Of a stretch of DNA of 64,000 bases, positions 1 through 7,859 are shown in pieces (within the stretch, counting starts at the first letter, position 1; each line of letters opens with the position of its first letter). Source of the DNA: Candidatus Babela massiliensis (GTDB lineage: Bacteria; Babelota; Babeliae; Babelales; Babelaceae); NCBI RefSeq assembly GCF_000513475.1, contig NC_023003.1, positions 1 to 64,000 on the forward strand, in the 5' to 3' direction. Position numbers and translations under genes: made by a program. A model generated the notes under the pieces. The model was not told where the DNA came from. It worked only from the letters and a program-made list of their open reading frames with translations, and ran no database searches.

Positions 1-152
1 AAAAAATATATTACTTAATAAATTAAAGATTTTTATTTTTTAAAATTTTATAAAAAGATTAGCTCTGGTTTATTTCTTTTGATATAATATTATTATCTAA
101 TAATATAAGTTAAATATATTTAATATTTTATAAACTGGCTAAAGCGATTATT

Positions 153-1553
153 TTGAATTTAAATATTATTTGGGAAGATTTTTTAAAAATTATTAACGAA
201 GAAGAAGGTAGCAGGATTGTAGAGACCTGGTTTAAGGCTGTTACTCTCTCAAGTTGGGATATAGCAACTAAGACTATATTTCTAAAAGCTCCTAATTCCT
301 TTGTTAGAGAGTGGATAACATTAAATTACTTAAATTTATTAAAGAAGCATTTAAGTAGATTATTTAATGAAAGAGATATTAATATTATTTTAACTGATCA
401 AAGTAAAGCCGAAATTTCAGTTCCGTTAGTTAAATCAGTAGATTTAACTTCGAATGTTAATTCCAATTTTACGGCACAAAATAGTATTAAAAAAAATTCT
501 TTAGTAAATTCAAAAAAATCTGCTGGTAATATTAATTTAGATTATACTTTTGAGACTTTCGTTTCAGGACCTAATAATTTATTGGCTTACTCAGCATCTA
601 AGGCGGTTGCAGATAAACCTGGAATTCTTTATAACCCTTTATTTATATATGGTGATTCTGGATTAGGTAAAACCCATTTATTGCATGCAATTGCTAATCA
701 TATTAAGAATAAAAATGGTAAGCTGTCAGTACTTTATCAATCAGCTGATAGATTTGTTAATGAATTTATAAATGCAATTAGATTCGATAAAATTAATTTG
801 TTTGAGAATAAGTATAAAAATATAGATGTACTATTAATTGATGATATACAGTTTATTTCAAATAAAGAACAAACCCAAGAAGCATTTTTCTATATATTTA
901 ATGCTCTTTATGAATCTAAAAAGCAGATAGTGTTTTCAAGTGATTCTTTACCTCATGATATTGCCGGTCTTGCTGAAAGGCTGCGATCTCGTCTTGATTG
1001 TGGGTTGCTTGCTGATATACAAAAGCCTTCTCTTGAGATTAAAATAGCTATTTTAAAAAAGAAAGCAGAGCTGCATCAAGTAATTTTAAGTGATGAAGTA
1101 GCTAATTTTATTGCTTCTAAAAGTTCTTCAAATGTTCGTGAGTTAGAAGGGCTATTAATTCGTTTATTAGCGTTTTCTTCTTTAATGCATCAAAGTATTT
1201 CCTTAGAGGTTGCTCAAAAGCTTTTATCAAGAAACATTAAAGATGAATCATCCAAGAAGAAAATTTTAGAAATGCATTTTATAGCAAAGTTTGTAATTAA
1301 GCATTACGGAGTCACTTTAAGTCAATTAAGGTCAGCAAAGCGTGTAAAATCTATATCTCTTGCTCGTCATATTTCTATGTATTTAATGAAAAAATATTGT
1401 GATAATTCTTTATTAGATATAGGTATATTCTTTAATAGAAAAGATCATTCGACGGTTATTCACGCAATAGAGAAAATTGAGCAATTAAAGCTATCAGATC
1501 AAATATTTAATCAAGAGATCCAGAATTTAGAAAATAAGATATTAAATAATTAA
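153..1553 (+). CDS. dnaA: Chromosomal replication initiator protein DnaA
   Basis: DnaA is the AAA+ initiator that binds DnaA boxes and melts oriC. The 466-residue protein has the normal family layout: an N-terminal domain I (IIWEDFLKII...ETWF), a variable serine/asparagine-rich linker at about residues 95-125, and a AAA+ core. The core carries Walker A GDSGLGKTH near residue 167 and Walker B VLLIDDIQF. The C-terminal DnaA-box-binding domain ends with the signature DHSTVIHAI. The start is TTG: translation from it reproduces the conserved domain I, and no ATG lies upstream in frame. The gene ends head-to-head with the next one over a shared hairpin. dnaN and recF are not adjacent; they lie at the far right of the window. 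I see no clear DnaA boxes in the 152 bases upstream. Identity is certain. Confidence 0.98.
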   Translation: MNLNIIWEDFLKIINEEEGSRIVETWFKAVTLSSWDIATKTIFLKAPNSFVREWITLNYLNLLKKHLSRLFNERDINIILTDQSKAEISVPLVKSVDLTSNVNSNFTAQNSIKKNSLVNSKKSAGNINLDYTFETFVSGPNNLLAYSASKAVADKPGILYNPLFIYGDSGLGKTHLLHAIANHIKNKNGKLSVLYQSADRFVNEFINAIRFDKINLFENKYKNIDVLLIDDIQFISNKEQTQEAFFYIFNALYESKKQIVFSSDSLPHDIAGLAERLRSRLDCGLLADIQKPSLEIKIAILKKKAELHQVILSDEVANFIASKSSSNVRELEGLLIRLLAFSSLMHQSISLEVAQKLLSRNIKDESSKKKILEMHFIAKFVIKHYGVTLSQLRSAKRVKSISLARHISMYLMKKYCDNSLLDIGIFFNRKDHSTVIHAIEKIEQLKLSDQIFNQEIQNLENKILNN

Positions 1554-1562
1554 TATCTTATT
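1533..1562. terminator. Bidirectional hairpin between dnaA and the convergent gene
   Basis: A 13-bp perfect inverted repeat (AATAAGATATTAA, 4-base loop, TTAATATCTTATT) spans the stop codons of both convergent genes. It is all-AT except one pair per arm, so it is a weak terminator, but its position fits a shared one. Confidence 0.5.
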
Positions 1563-2613
1563 ATAGCTCTATAGTGGGTATTGGCTTAAATTGTATACTT
1601 CTCCTGAAGCTTTTGTGTCTAGTTAATCTATCACTTAAACATTTAAAAGCTAATTTTAAGTACCAATCACTATAACTTTGAAAATAGACAGGTTGCTTTA
1701 ATCCTACCATGCTAGGAAAATGTTCAGTATCAACTATAACTATTTTGCCTGTTTCTTTTTCTTTCATAAAATTTTCAAAATTGGGATCAAGACGGCTGTT
1801 CAAATAATAAGAAAGCTTAAGCCCAAATTTAGGATCATCTTCAAAAACTTTTTTATCTTCGTCTTTATTAATTGCATCAGCAATTATCCCATATATGGAT
1901 GGCAATAATATTTTCTGTACGGGCTTACATAAATTTTTACCAGTTAGTTCAAACCAGCGATTATTTTTAGGCATCCAAAACCACTTACGTGGAAAATCTA
2001 TTAGATTAGCATATTCAGGATTTTGATTAATTTGACTTTTAATCCATTCTAGATTTTTTATTCTTGTTAATCCGGACAAATAACGATTTATACCGCCACT
2101 CATTAAGAAAAAGCATGCAGGCTGCCATCCTTTTGAAAAAGGTTTGGTAAATGATTCAGGTGTTTCTATAAAGAGTTTTAAAACAAAGGGGTAGTCTTTA
2201 TATTTCAGTACCAAGTTGCCTGATACGGTTTTTCTATTAAAATCATCGCTTTTAAGTACTACAAAATCATCATAATTTACTTTATGTTCATACAATTGGC
2301 ATAAAAGTTTCTCTGCTAATTGATTTAGTTTTTGACCTGTTACTTTTTGATCTGGTCTATTTCTATAGGCAATAGGTCCTTTAGGCAAACTGTGACTTTT
2401 GAAATACTTATGATCAAATTTTTTAAATATAGCTTCTTCCTCAAGATATTGATCTTTAAAACTGTATGTTTTATTATCACCTTTCCAACAAGTGACAAGT
2501 TCAGGCATTAATGGATCTTTAGGCCTGAATATACTTCTTGAGCAATATACTTTAGTGCTTAATCCCATAACTAAAAATATGTTTATTTGAATAAATAAAA
2601 TTTTCAATTTCAT
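1561..2613 (-). CDS. Exported protein of unknown function (350 aa)
   Basis: I do not recognise the family. The protein starts with a cleavable-looking signal peptide (MKLKILFIQINIFLVMGLS, cut probably near VYCS), so it should leave the cytoplasm. The start is supported by a strong ribosome binding site (AGGGAAAGAG directly upstream). The mature part is globular, rich in Lys, Phe and Trp, with short motifs such as GWQPACFFLMSGGINRY and VIVDTEHFPSMVG. The Asp in the second motif sits in a context loosely like a metal-binding Asp of kinase-like folds, but this is too weak for a call. It converges with dnaA and shares its hairpin. No operon partner is visible. Confidence 0.75.
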   Translation of the reverse strand: MKLKILFIQINIFLVMGLSTKVYCSRSIFRPKDPLMPELVTCWKGDNKTYSFKDQYLEEEAIFKKFDHKYFKSHSLPKGPIAYRNRPDQKVTGQKLNQLAEKLLCQLYEHKVNYDDFVVLKSDDFNRKTVSGNLVLKYKDYPFVLKLFIETPESFTKPFSKGWQPACFFLMSGGINRYLSGLTRIKNLEWIKSQINQNPEYANLIDFPRKWFWMPKNNRWFELTGKNLCKPVQKILLPSIYGIIADAINKDEDKKVFEDDPKFGLKLSYYLNSRLDPNFENFMKEKETGKIVIVDTEHFPSMVGLKQPVYFQSYSDWYLKLAFKCLSDRLTRHKSFRRSIQFKPIPTIEL

Positions 2614-2751
2614 CTCTTTCCCTTTTTTTTAATTCTACCATTAATTTTTTAAATTAAGCAAGAGTGCTACTTGATTTATTTTATATTTATTTGCTAATAT
2701 CAAGATCAAAGTTTGGTAATGAAAAAAATAGCATTTTAAAGGATGAGTATT

Positions 2752-3306
2752 ATGGAGCGAAAGAATATATCAAAACAAGAACAAATGGTTAAGTGTTTTT
2801 TACATCTTCCTGAAAAGTTATTATTATTTCATGGGATGGAAAACATTTCAGAATTTGTTCTTCATACTTTATGTAGCAGGAATTGTTTAAATTTATCAAA
2901 AGCAGCTTATTTTATAGATAATCATGATTTTGATTGCTTAAAAGGTATAGCAGGGTTTGATAAAAATGAATTATATCATAATGATGGTATTAATAATGAT
3001 ATTGAGGATCACAATTATATTTGGCAAAATACTGATCATTTTAGCGACCATATGAAAAAGTGTTTATTCAATCAAAAAGTTAGAAATGTTATGAAGCCTA
3101 GTGCATCTAAAGCAAGTGACGAGGATATTATAAACGATCTTGCAAGAGAACTGGCTATGAATAAACCTATATTTTATTCATGGAAGGTTAAATATGATAA
3201 TAAGGCAATATTTATTTTCGAAACTGCTGAAGATGATATGGATATTGATATAGATTCCGATCTACTTAAGGGAATATGCTTATTAGGATTCTGTCCTATA
3301 TTTTAA
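2752..3306 (+). CDS. Hypothetical cytoplasmic protein (184 aa)
   Basis: Family not recognised. An earlier ATG exists at 2743, but the Shine-Dalgarno-like AAAGGA runs into it; spacing is right (8 bases) for the ATG at 2752, giving MERKNISKQEQ. No signal peptide or membrane segment is visible. The protein has several Cys and His residues (HTLCSRNCLNL, NHDFDCLKG) and an acidic C-terminal stretch (ETAEDDMDIDIDSD) followed by a short hydrophobic tail (LLKGICLLGFCPIF). It stands alone between divergent and degraded regions. Coding character looks genuine, but function is unknown. Confidence 0.65.
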   Translation: MERKNISKQEQMVKCFLHLPEKLLLFHGMENISEFVLHTLCSRNCLNLSKAAYFIDNHDFDCLKGIAGFDKNELYHNDGINNDIEDHNYIWQNTDHFSDHMKKCLFNQKVRNVMKPSASKASDEDIINDLARELAMNKPIFYSWKVKYDNKAIFIFETAEDDMDIDIDSDLLKGICLLGFCPIF

Positions 3307-3788
3307 TTAAGTCAATTAATAAGCGAGGTTATTTATTTGCGGTGTACTTTATATCCTTTATAGGAATATTATCTTATATTACGAAACTATTAAGACTATA
3401 TTCCTATAAATGCATTTACTTTCTTTTATTTAGACCGTTGCAATTTTTGTTTGTTCGTATAAAATGTGATATTTAAATATAAATTATTAAAGAATCTGAT
3501 CTTCATATTAAATATAAAGATGGTAAAACCATTTGAATCTAGCCAGAAATAAAAATTATAAAGTAATATTAAAAATACTGAAATGCATTATGGCAAATGC
3601 TAATTAGTTTTTTTAAGAAAAATAAAACTATAATCCAGAGTTTTTAGATGTGATTAAGATAAGACTTATTGAGGCAAAAATAATAATTAAAATTTTCAAG
3701 AATCGAATAATAATCATATTATCCCTTTAATACTTTTTAATTTTAACTATATACAGTTGAACTGAAAAATAAAATAATTTTATTAAAA
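3307..3788. other. Gene-poor stretch, possibly decayed coding sequence
   Basis: About 480 bases hold no convincing gene. A 66-codon open frame at 3276-3476 overlaps the previous gene and translates to a hydrophobic, composition-driven peptide. Short protein-like snippets, for example NPEFLDVIKIRLIEAK near 3637-3690, lie between stops. The stretch could be remnant DNA from a lost gene, but I cannot name it. Confidence 0.4.
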
Positions 3789-3820
3789 AAAAGAACCAAT
3801 CAAAATTGGTTCTTTTTTTT
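3789..3820. terminator. Rho-independent terminator, bidirectional
   Basis: Stem AAAAGAACCAAT / ATTGGTTCTTTT with loop CAAA, flanked by an A-run on the left and a T-run on the right. It lies 7 bases beyond the stop of the minus-strand thioredoxin reductase gene, which it should terminate. Confidence 0.85.
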
Positions 3821-3826
3821 AACTTA

Positions 3827-5269
3827 TTATTCTTCGGTATTTAAATTATTGACTAAATTATAAAGTTCATACTTTGATAGTATTTGTTTTTCATGACGTC
3901 CAACAAGTTTAGAATCTTTAAAAACTAATAATGCTGGAATAGATTTAATATTAAATCTCTCTTTTAATTCTTTAGGCTCATCATCTAGATCTATTTGAGC
4001 AAAATTTACTTTATCTTCTAATTTTGCTGCCACCGATTTTACTGAATTTAATAAAACTTTACATGATGTGCAATATTCAGCTCCCACTTCAACAACAAGG
4101 GGTTTGTTAGTCTTTAAAAGATCATCAAGATCTTTATTAGTGACTAATTTTTTTAGTTCAACTTGAGTATCTTGATCAGGATCATACAAATTATCTTGTA
4201 TTTTCTTGAAAAATATTTCATTGTATCCAATTTCTTGTAAAAATGATATTGCATCCAGTCCTGCTTTTATTCCATCGCCTGCTGAAGTTCCTGCTTGTCT
4301 ATATCTATTATCAGTTACATCTCCTGCTGCAAATACACCTCTTTGTGATGTTTCTTGATAATTTTTAAGATCTATATAACCTGCTTTATCAAGAGCTATA
4401 AAGTCTTTAAAAATTTCAGTATTTGGTATATGTCCAATTGCTATAAATACACCATCAATAGGCATTTTAGAAATAGATTTATCTTTGTTATTTATAATTT
4501 CTATTTCTGTTACATTATTTTTATCGCCTAATATTTTATTAATAGAAACTCCAAGCATAACTTTTATATTATTGAAGCCCTTAAGTCTTTCCTGCATAGC
4601 TGGAGCTGCTCTTAATTTTTCTCTTACAAGTAAAGTTACATTTTTTGCATAAGATGCAAGTAAAGTTGCTTCTTCTATTGCAGAATCACCTCCACCTACT
4701 ACCACTACATCTTTATTTTTATAAAGTGGAGCATCGCAAACAGCGCAAGTGGTTACACCATAAGCCCAATATTCTTTTTCACCAGTAACATTAAGTAATT
4801 TTGGTTTTGCGCCAGTTGCGATTATAATGCTTAAAGCATTAATTTCATGTCCTTCAGTTGTTTGTAATCTAAAAGGCCAAGTAGAGAAATCAACGTGCTC
4901 TATACTATCGTTTGCCATTATAGCACCAAATTTTTCTGCTTGTTTTCTATTTTGATCTATTAAATCGGTACCAAGTAGTTTTTTAGTTCCAGGCCAATTT
5001 TCAACGTAAGTGGTTTCAGTAAGTTGTCCCCCTGGTTTATCTCCTTGAAATACCACTGTATAAACTGCTGCTCGTGCACCATATAAAGCCGAGCTTAATC
5101 CAGCAGGTCCTGATCCTATAACGGCGATAGGAACTAAATTTTTCTTGCCTTCTATTTTGCTTAAATCAAATGCTTGTATTGATCTATTCTTGGAATACCA
5201 ATAAGTAAAGCCTAAACATGTACTTATCAAAATTATAGCCAGAAATATGTACTTTAATATTTTATTCAT
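3827..5269 (-). CDS. Membrane-anchored thioredoxin reductase-thioredoxin fusion
   Basis: The protein joins an FAD/NAD(P)H-dependent thioredoxin reductase to a C-terminal thioredoxin domain. After an N-terminal hydrophobic anchor (ILKYIFLAIILISTCLGFTYW) come the FAD motif GSGPAGLSSALYGARA, the redox pair CAVC near residue 176, the NAD(P) motif VVVGGGDSAIEEA and the second FAD motif FAAGDV. The thioredoxin domain has active site CTSC near residue 405 instead of the usual CGPC, with the cis-Pro in KSIPALLVF. I chose the start at 5269, giving 480 aa, because AAGGA precedes it by 8 bases; an upstream ATG at 5341 adds 24 residues without a good binding site. A paralogue lies at 23250-24671. Anchoring implies action in or at the membrane; which side the NADPH-binding domain faces is unknown. 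Confidence 0.92.
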   Translation of the reverse strand: MNKILKYIFLAIILISTCLGFTYWYSKNRSIQAFDLSKIEGKKNLVPIAVIGSGPAGLSSALYGARAAVYTVVFQGDKPGGQLTETTYVENWPGTKKLLGTDLIDQNRKQAEKFGAIMANDSIEHVDFSTWPFRLQTTEGHEINALSIIIATGAKPKLLNVTGEKEYWAYGVTTCAVCDAPLYKNKDVVVVGGGDSAIEEATLLASYAKNVTLLVREKLRAAPAMQERLKGFNNIKVMLGVSINKILGDKNNVTEIEIINNKDKSISKMPIDGVFIAIGHIPNTEIFKDFIALDKAGYIDLKNYQETSQRGVFAAGDVTDNRYRQAGTSAGDGIKAGLDAISFLQEIGYNEIFFKKIQDNLYDPDQDTQVELKKLVTNKDLDDLLKTNKPLVVEVGAEYCTSCKVLLNSVKSVAAKLEDKVNFAQIDLDDEPKELKERFNIKSIPALLVFKDSKLVGRHEKQILSKYELYNLVNNLNTEE

Positions 5270-5410
5270 ATAGAAATCCTTTTGTTTATTAACAATAAAA
5301 TATAAATATATTGATTTTTTGGGCTTTTGACAAAGAATCAATAAGATTTACAATATTAACAGAAATAAATTATTTTTATTATACTACAATAATTAATAAA
5401 GGTAAAAGCA

Positions 5411-7777
5411 ATGAACTTTTTAAAATCCTTTAGATATTACAAAATAATATTACTTTTAAGTACTATTCTATTTTTTGTACCAATATCTTTTGCAAAACAT
5501 ACAGGATTAATTAACATAACTCAAGAAAGCTATATTAGTGAAATATTAAAATTACAAGTTAATCACGTTGAACAAATAGGCTCTTTTTTACAGTATTTGG
5601 TTCAAGTGGTTAATAAAAGAAAATTGAATGTTGCAAAAAAGAAAGAGTTTTTTGCTTGGATCAAGTATCACCAAAAAGTAATTTTAGAGTTTGAATCTAG
5701 ATTTGAAAAACAAGGTATACATTTATATACTGATGAATTACATAGTTTAATGTTAAATTTGAACATGTTTACTAATCATATTCTTAAATCTGTTAATAAT
5801 AAGTTTGATAATCTTGGTGACTTTAATTTTTATAAAGATGCTAAGGATATAAAAGAAATTGATTTAGAAGTTTTACAAGAGTTATCTATAGAAAATATTA
5901 AGAGTATTAAAGAACTTAAAAAATCAGTAAATAATATAGGTTTAACTACGATTAATAAAATAACACGTGCTCTTGATCTATTGAATGATAAGTATAGTAT
6001 AACGACAGTATTAGAACATAGTCCATTAATTTTATTAACATTGACAACAGGTATATATTTAACTCCACAGAAGTATTTTCAAAATATACCCATTTTAAAA
6101 AACATAAAAGAGTTAATAGGTACATATATTTATACCGATAAAGAAGCTTTTGATCAACTTGATGAAAAACAGAAGGCTGTATTATCTAAGCATCCTGAGC
6201 AAGGTATTGCTAATTTATTTAATATTGTTGATAGTAGTATGTTGAAAACTTTAGCTATACTTTCTACTGCTTATATGACTAACACACCGTTGAGCCCTTA
6301 TACTAAAATGGTTAAAGACATAATACGTAACCAATGGGATAAATTAAAGGGCTTTGAGGTTGAGGATATAATTTCAAGAGGACAAATTATTAAAGATATA
6401 ACTTTAGATGATGAAAAATTAATTGGACTCGATAGTCAAATAGAAGAACTTTATAACTTAGTAAGATATGTAGTAGATCCAGAAAAATATGATAGATCAA
6501 ATAGTAACTTAGATAAGGGAATTCTTTTAGTAGGACCCTCAAGAAATGGTAAGACTTATGCAGCTCGTGCTTTATGTGGAACCCTTAATAGGGCTATGAA
6601 AGAGAAAGGATATAATAGCCGTTTTGCTTTTAAAGAGCTAAAACCCGGAGATATAAAGTGGTCCTTTGAAGGTATAAAATCGATTATAGATCAAGCACGT
6701 AAAGATGCTCCATGTATTTTGTTTATCGATGAAATTCATAATCTACCTTTACAGACAAAAGAAGCTGGAGGGGATCTATTAACTCAATTTTTAACCGGCA
6801 TGTCCGGTGTTAATAATGAAAATGATGCAAGACATCAAATGATTATTTTAGGTGCGACTAATCAGCCAGAACTTTTAGATACGGCTTTGCTGCAGCCTGG
6901 TAGATTTGGTAATATTATTTATTTTGAAAAACCTAACTATCAAAATCGAAAAAAATATTTTGATATTATGCTAAAAAATTCTGCAGTGGATGTATCAAAA
7001 ATAGATATTGATTCTTTAGCAAAACAAACGCAAGGATGTTCTTATGGAGATCTTGAACTTATTATAAAAGGTACTCGGTTTAAGGCCTGTACTTATTCAA
7101 AAAATATTGTTCAAGATAATATTCAAGAGCAGATAAATAAACATGTTTATAAATTAAGAGCAGAATTTAATGTTACTGATCAAGAGAAAAAACATTTAGC
7201 CGCTCATCAAGCAGGACATTCCTTTATGTACGCCTTATTAAAACCTAATCAAGAGCTACAATTAGTAACTATAAAAGGTAGATGGCGTAAGATCCAAGAA
7301 GGTAGGATTTGTGATGATAAAGAGCGTAAAGCTATTTATGATGCTAAAAGTACTAAATATGGAGGATTATTTACTTATTCATCAAATGAATTAGTTGATA
7401 TTCAGGATACAGATCAAAAAATAAAAATGGCTCAAATAAAATTAGCAGGTATTTTGGCTGAAAAGATATTACTTGGATCTCCTGGATATACTCATCAATA
7501 TAAGTTTAAGCAAAATGCTTTTCATAATAATGATAAAAGCAAAGCCTTGAATTATATTAAATCTATAGTATTTGATGGGATGTCTCAAGAGATTATACCT
7601 AAAGAGATAAAAAATAATTTAGAAATTAAAGCATATAATATGTTAAATGATTTAGAAAAAGAAACTTTAGAAATATTGAATAATAATAGAGATATACTAG
7701 AGAAATTAGCAAAAGAACTTGAGTCAAAATTAACTCTAACTTTTGATGAAATTAAAGAAATTATTGATATTAAATAA
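5411..7777 (+). CDS. FtsH-like AAA protein with an inactivated zinc-protease motif
   Basis: The 788-residue protein resembles FtsH: an N-terminal signal or anchor (YYKIILLLSTILFFVPISFA), a long helical region, an AAA+ ATPase module and an M41-like domain. The ATPase keeps its key residues: Walker A GPSRNGKT at 375-382, Walker B ILFIDEIHN with D440 and E441, sensor Asn in ILGATNQPE and an arginine in QPGRFG. The M41 domain does not: the zinc/catalytic motif HEAGH is HQAGH at 599-603 (codon CAA at 7208). Replacing this Glu with Gln abolishes proteolysis in characterised FtsH, so this is probably an ATP-driven unfoldase or chaperone rather than a protease. The later Asp region (HNNDKSKAL) seems retained. 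A related AAA pseudoenzyme follows 82 bases downstream. A binding site AAAGG precedes the ATG. Confidence 0.88.
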   Translation: MNFLKSFRYYKIILLLSTILFFVPISFAKHTGLINITQESYISEILKLQVNHVEQIGSFLQYLVQVVNKRKLNVAKKKEFFAWIKYHQKVILEFESRFEKQGIHLYTDELHSLMLNLNMFTNHILKSVNNKFDNLGDFNFYKDAKDIKEIDLEVLQELSIENIKSIKELKKSVNNIGLTTINKITRALDLLNDKYSITTVLEHSPLILLTLTTGIYLTPQKYFQNIPILKNIKELIGTYIYTDKEAFDQLDEKQKAVLSKHPEQGIANLFNIVDSSMLKTLAILSTAYMTNTPLSPYTKMVKDIIRNQWDKLKGFEVEDIISRGQIIKDITLDDEKLIGLDSQIEELYNLVRYVVDPEKYDRSNSNLDKGILLVGPSRNGKTYAARALCGTLNRAMKEKGYNSRFAFKELKPGDIKWSFEGIKSIIDQARKDAPCILFIDEIHNLPLQTKEAGGDLLTQFLTGMSGVNNENDARHQMIILGATNQPELLDTALLQPGRFGNIIYFEKPNYQNRKKYFDIMLKNSAVDVSKIDIDSLAKQTQGCSYGDLELIIKGTRFKACTYSKNIVQDNIQEQINKHVYKLRAEFNVTDQEKKHLAAHQAGHSFMYALLKPNQELQLVTIKGRWRKIQEGRICDDKERKAIYDAKSTKYGGLFTYSSNELVDIQDTDQKIKMAQIKLAGILAEKILLGSPGYTHQYKFKQNAFHNNDKSKALNYIKSIVFDGMSQEIIPKEIKNNLEIKAYNMLNDLEKETLEILNNNRDILEKLAKELESKLTLTFDEIKEIIDIK

Positions 7778-7859
7778 ATTAGATACACAAAAGTGTCTAT
7801 TTAAGATATTATTGTTAAGGTAACTTATATTTAAAACTTTATAAATAAGAGGACAATTC

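Noticed and set aside
1-152. Possible oriC upstream of dnaA
   Set aside because: Very AT-rich, but no TTATNCACA-type DnaA boxes are visible.
3276-3476. 66-codon hydrophobic open frame overlapping the gene at 2752
   Set aside because: Overlaps the end of a better gene, no binding site; composition typical of AT-rich translation.
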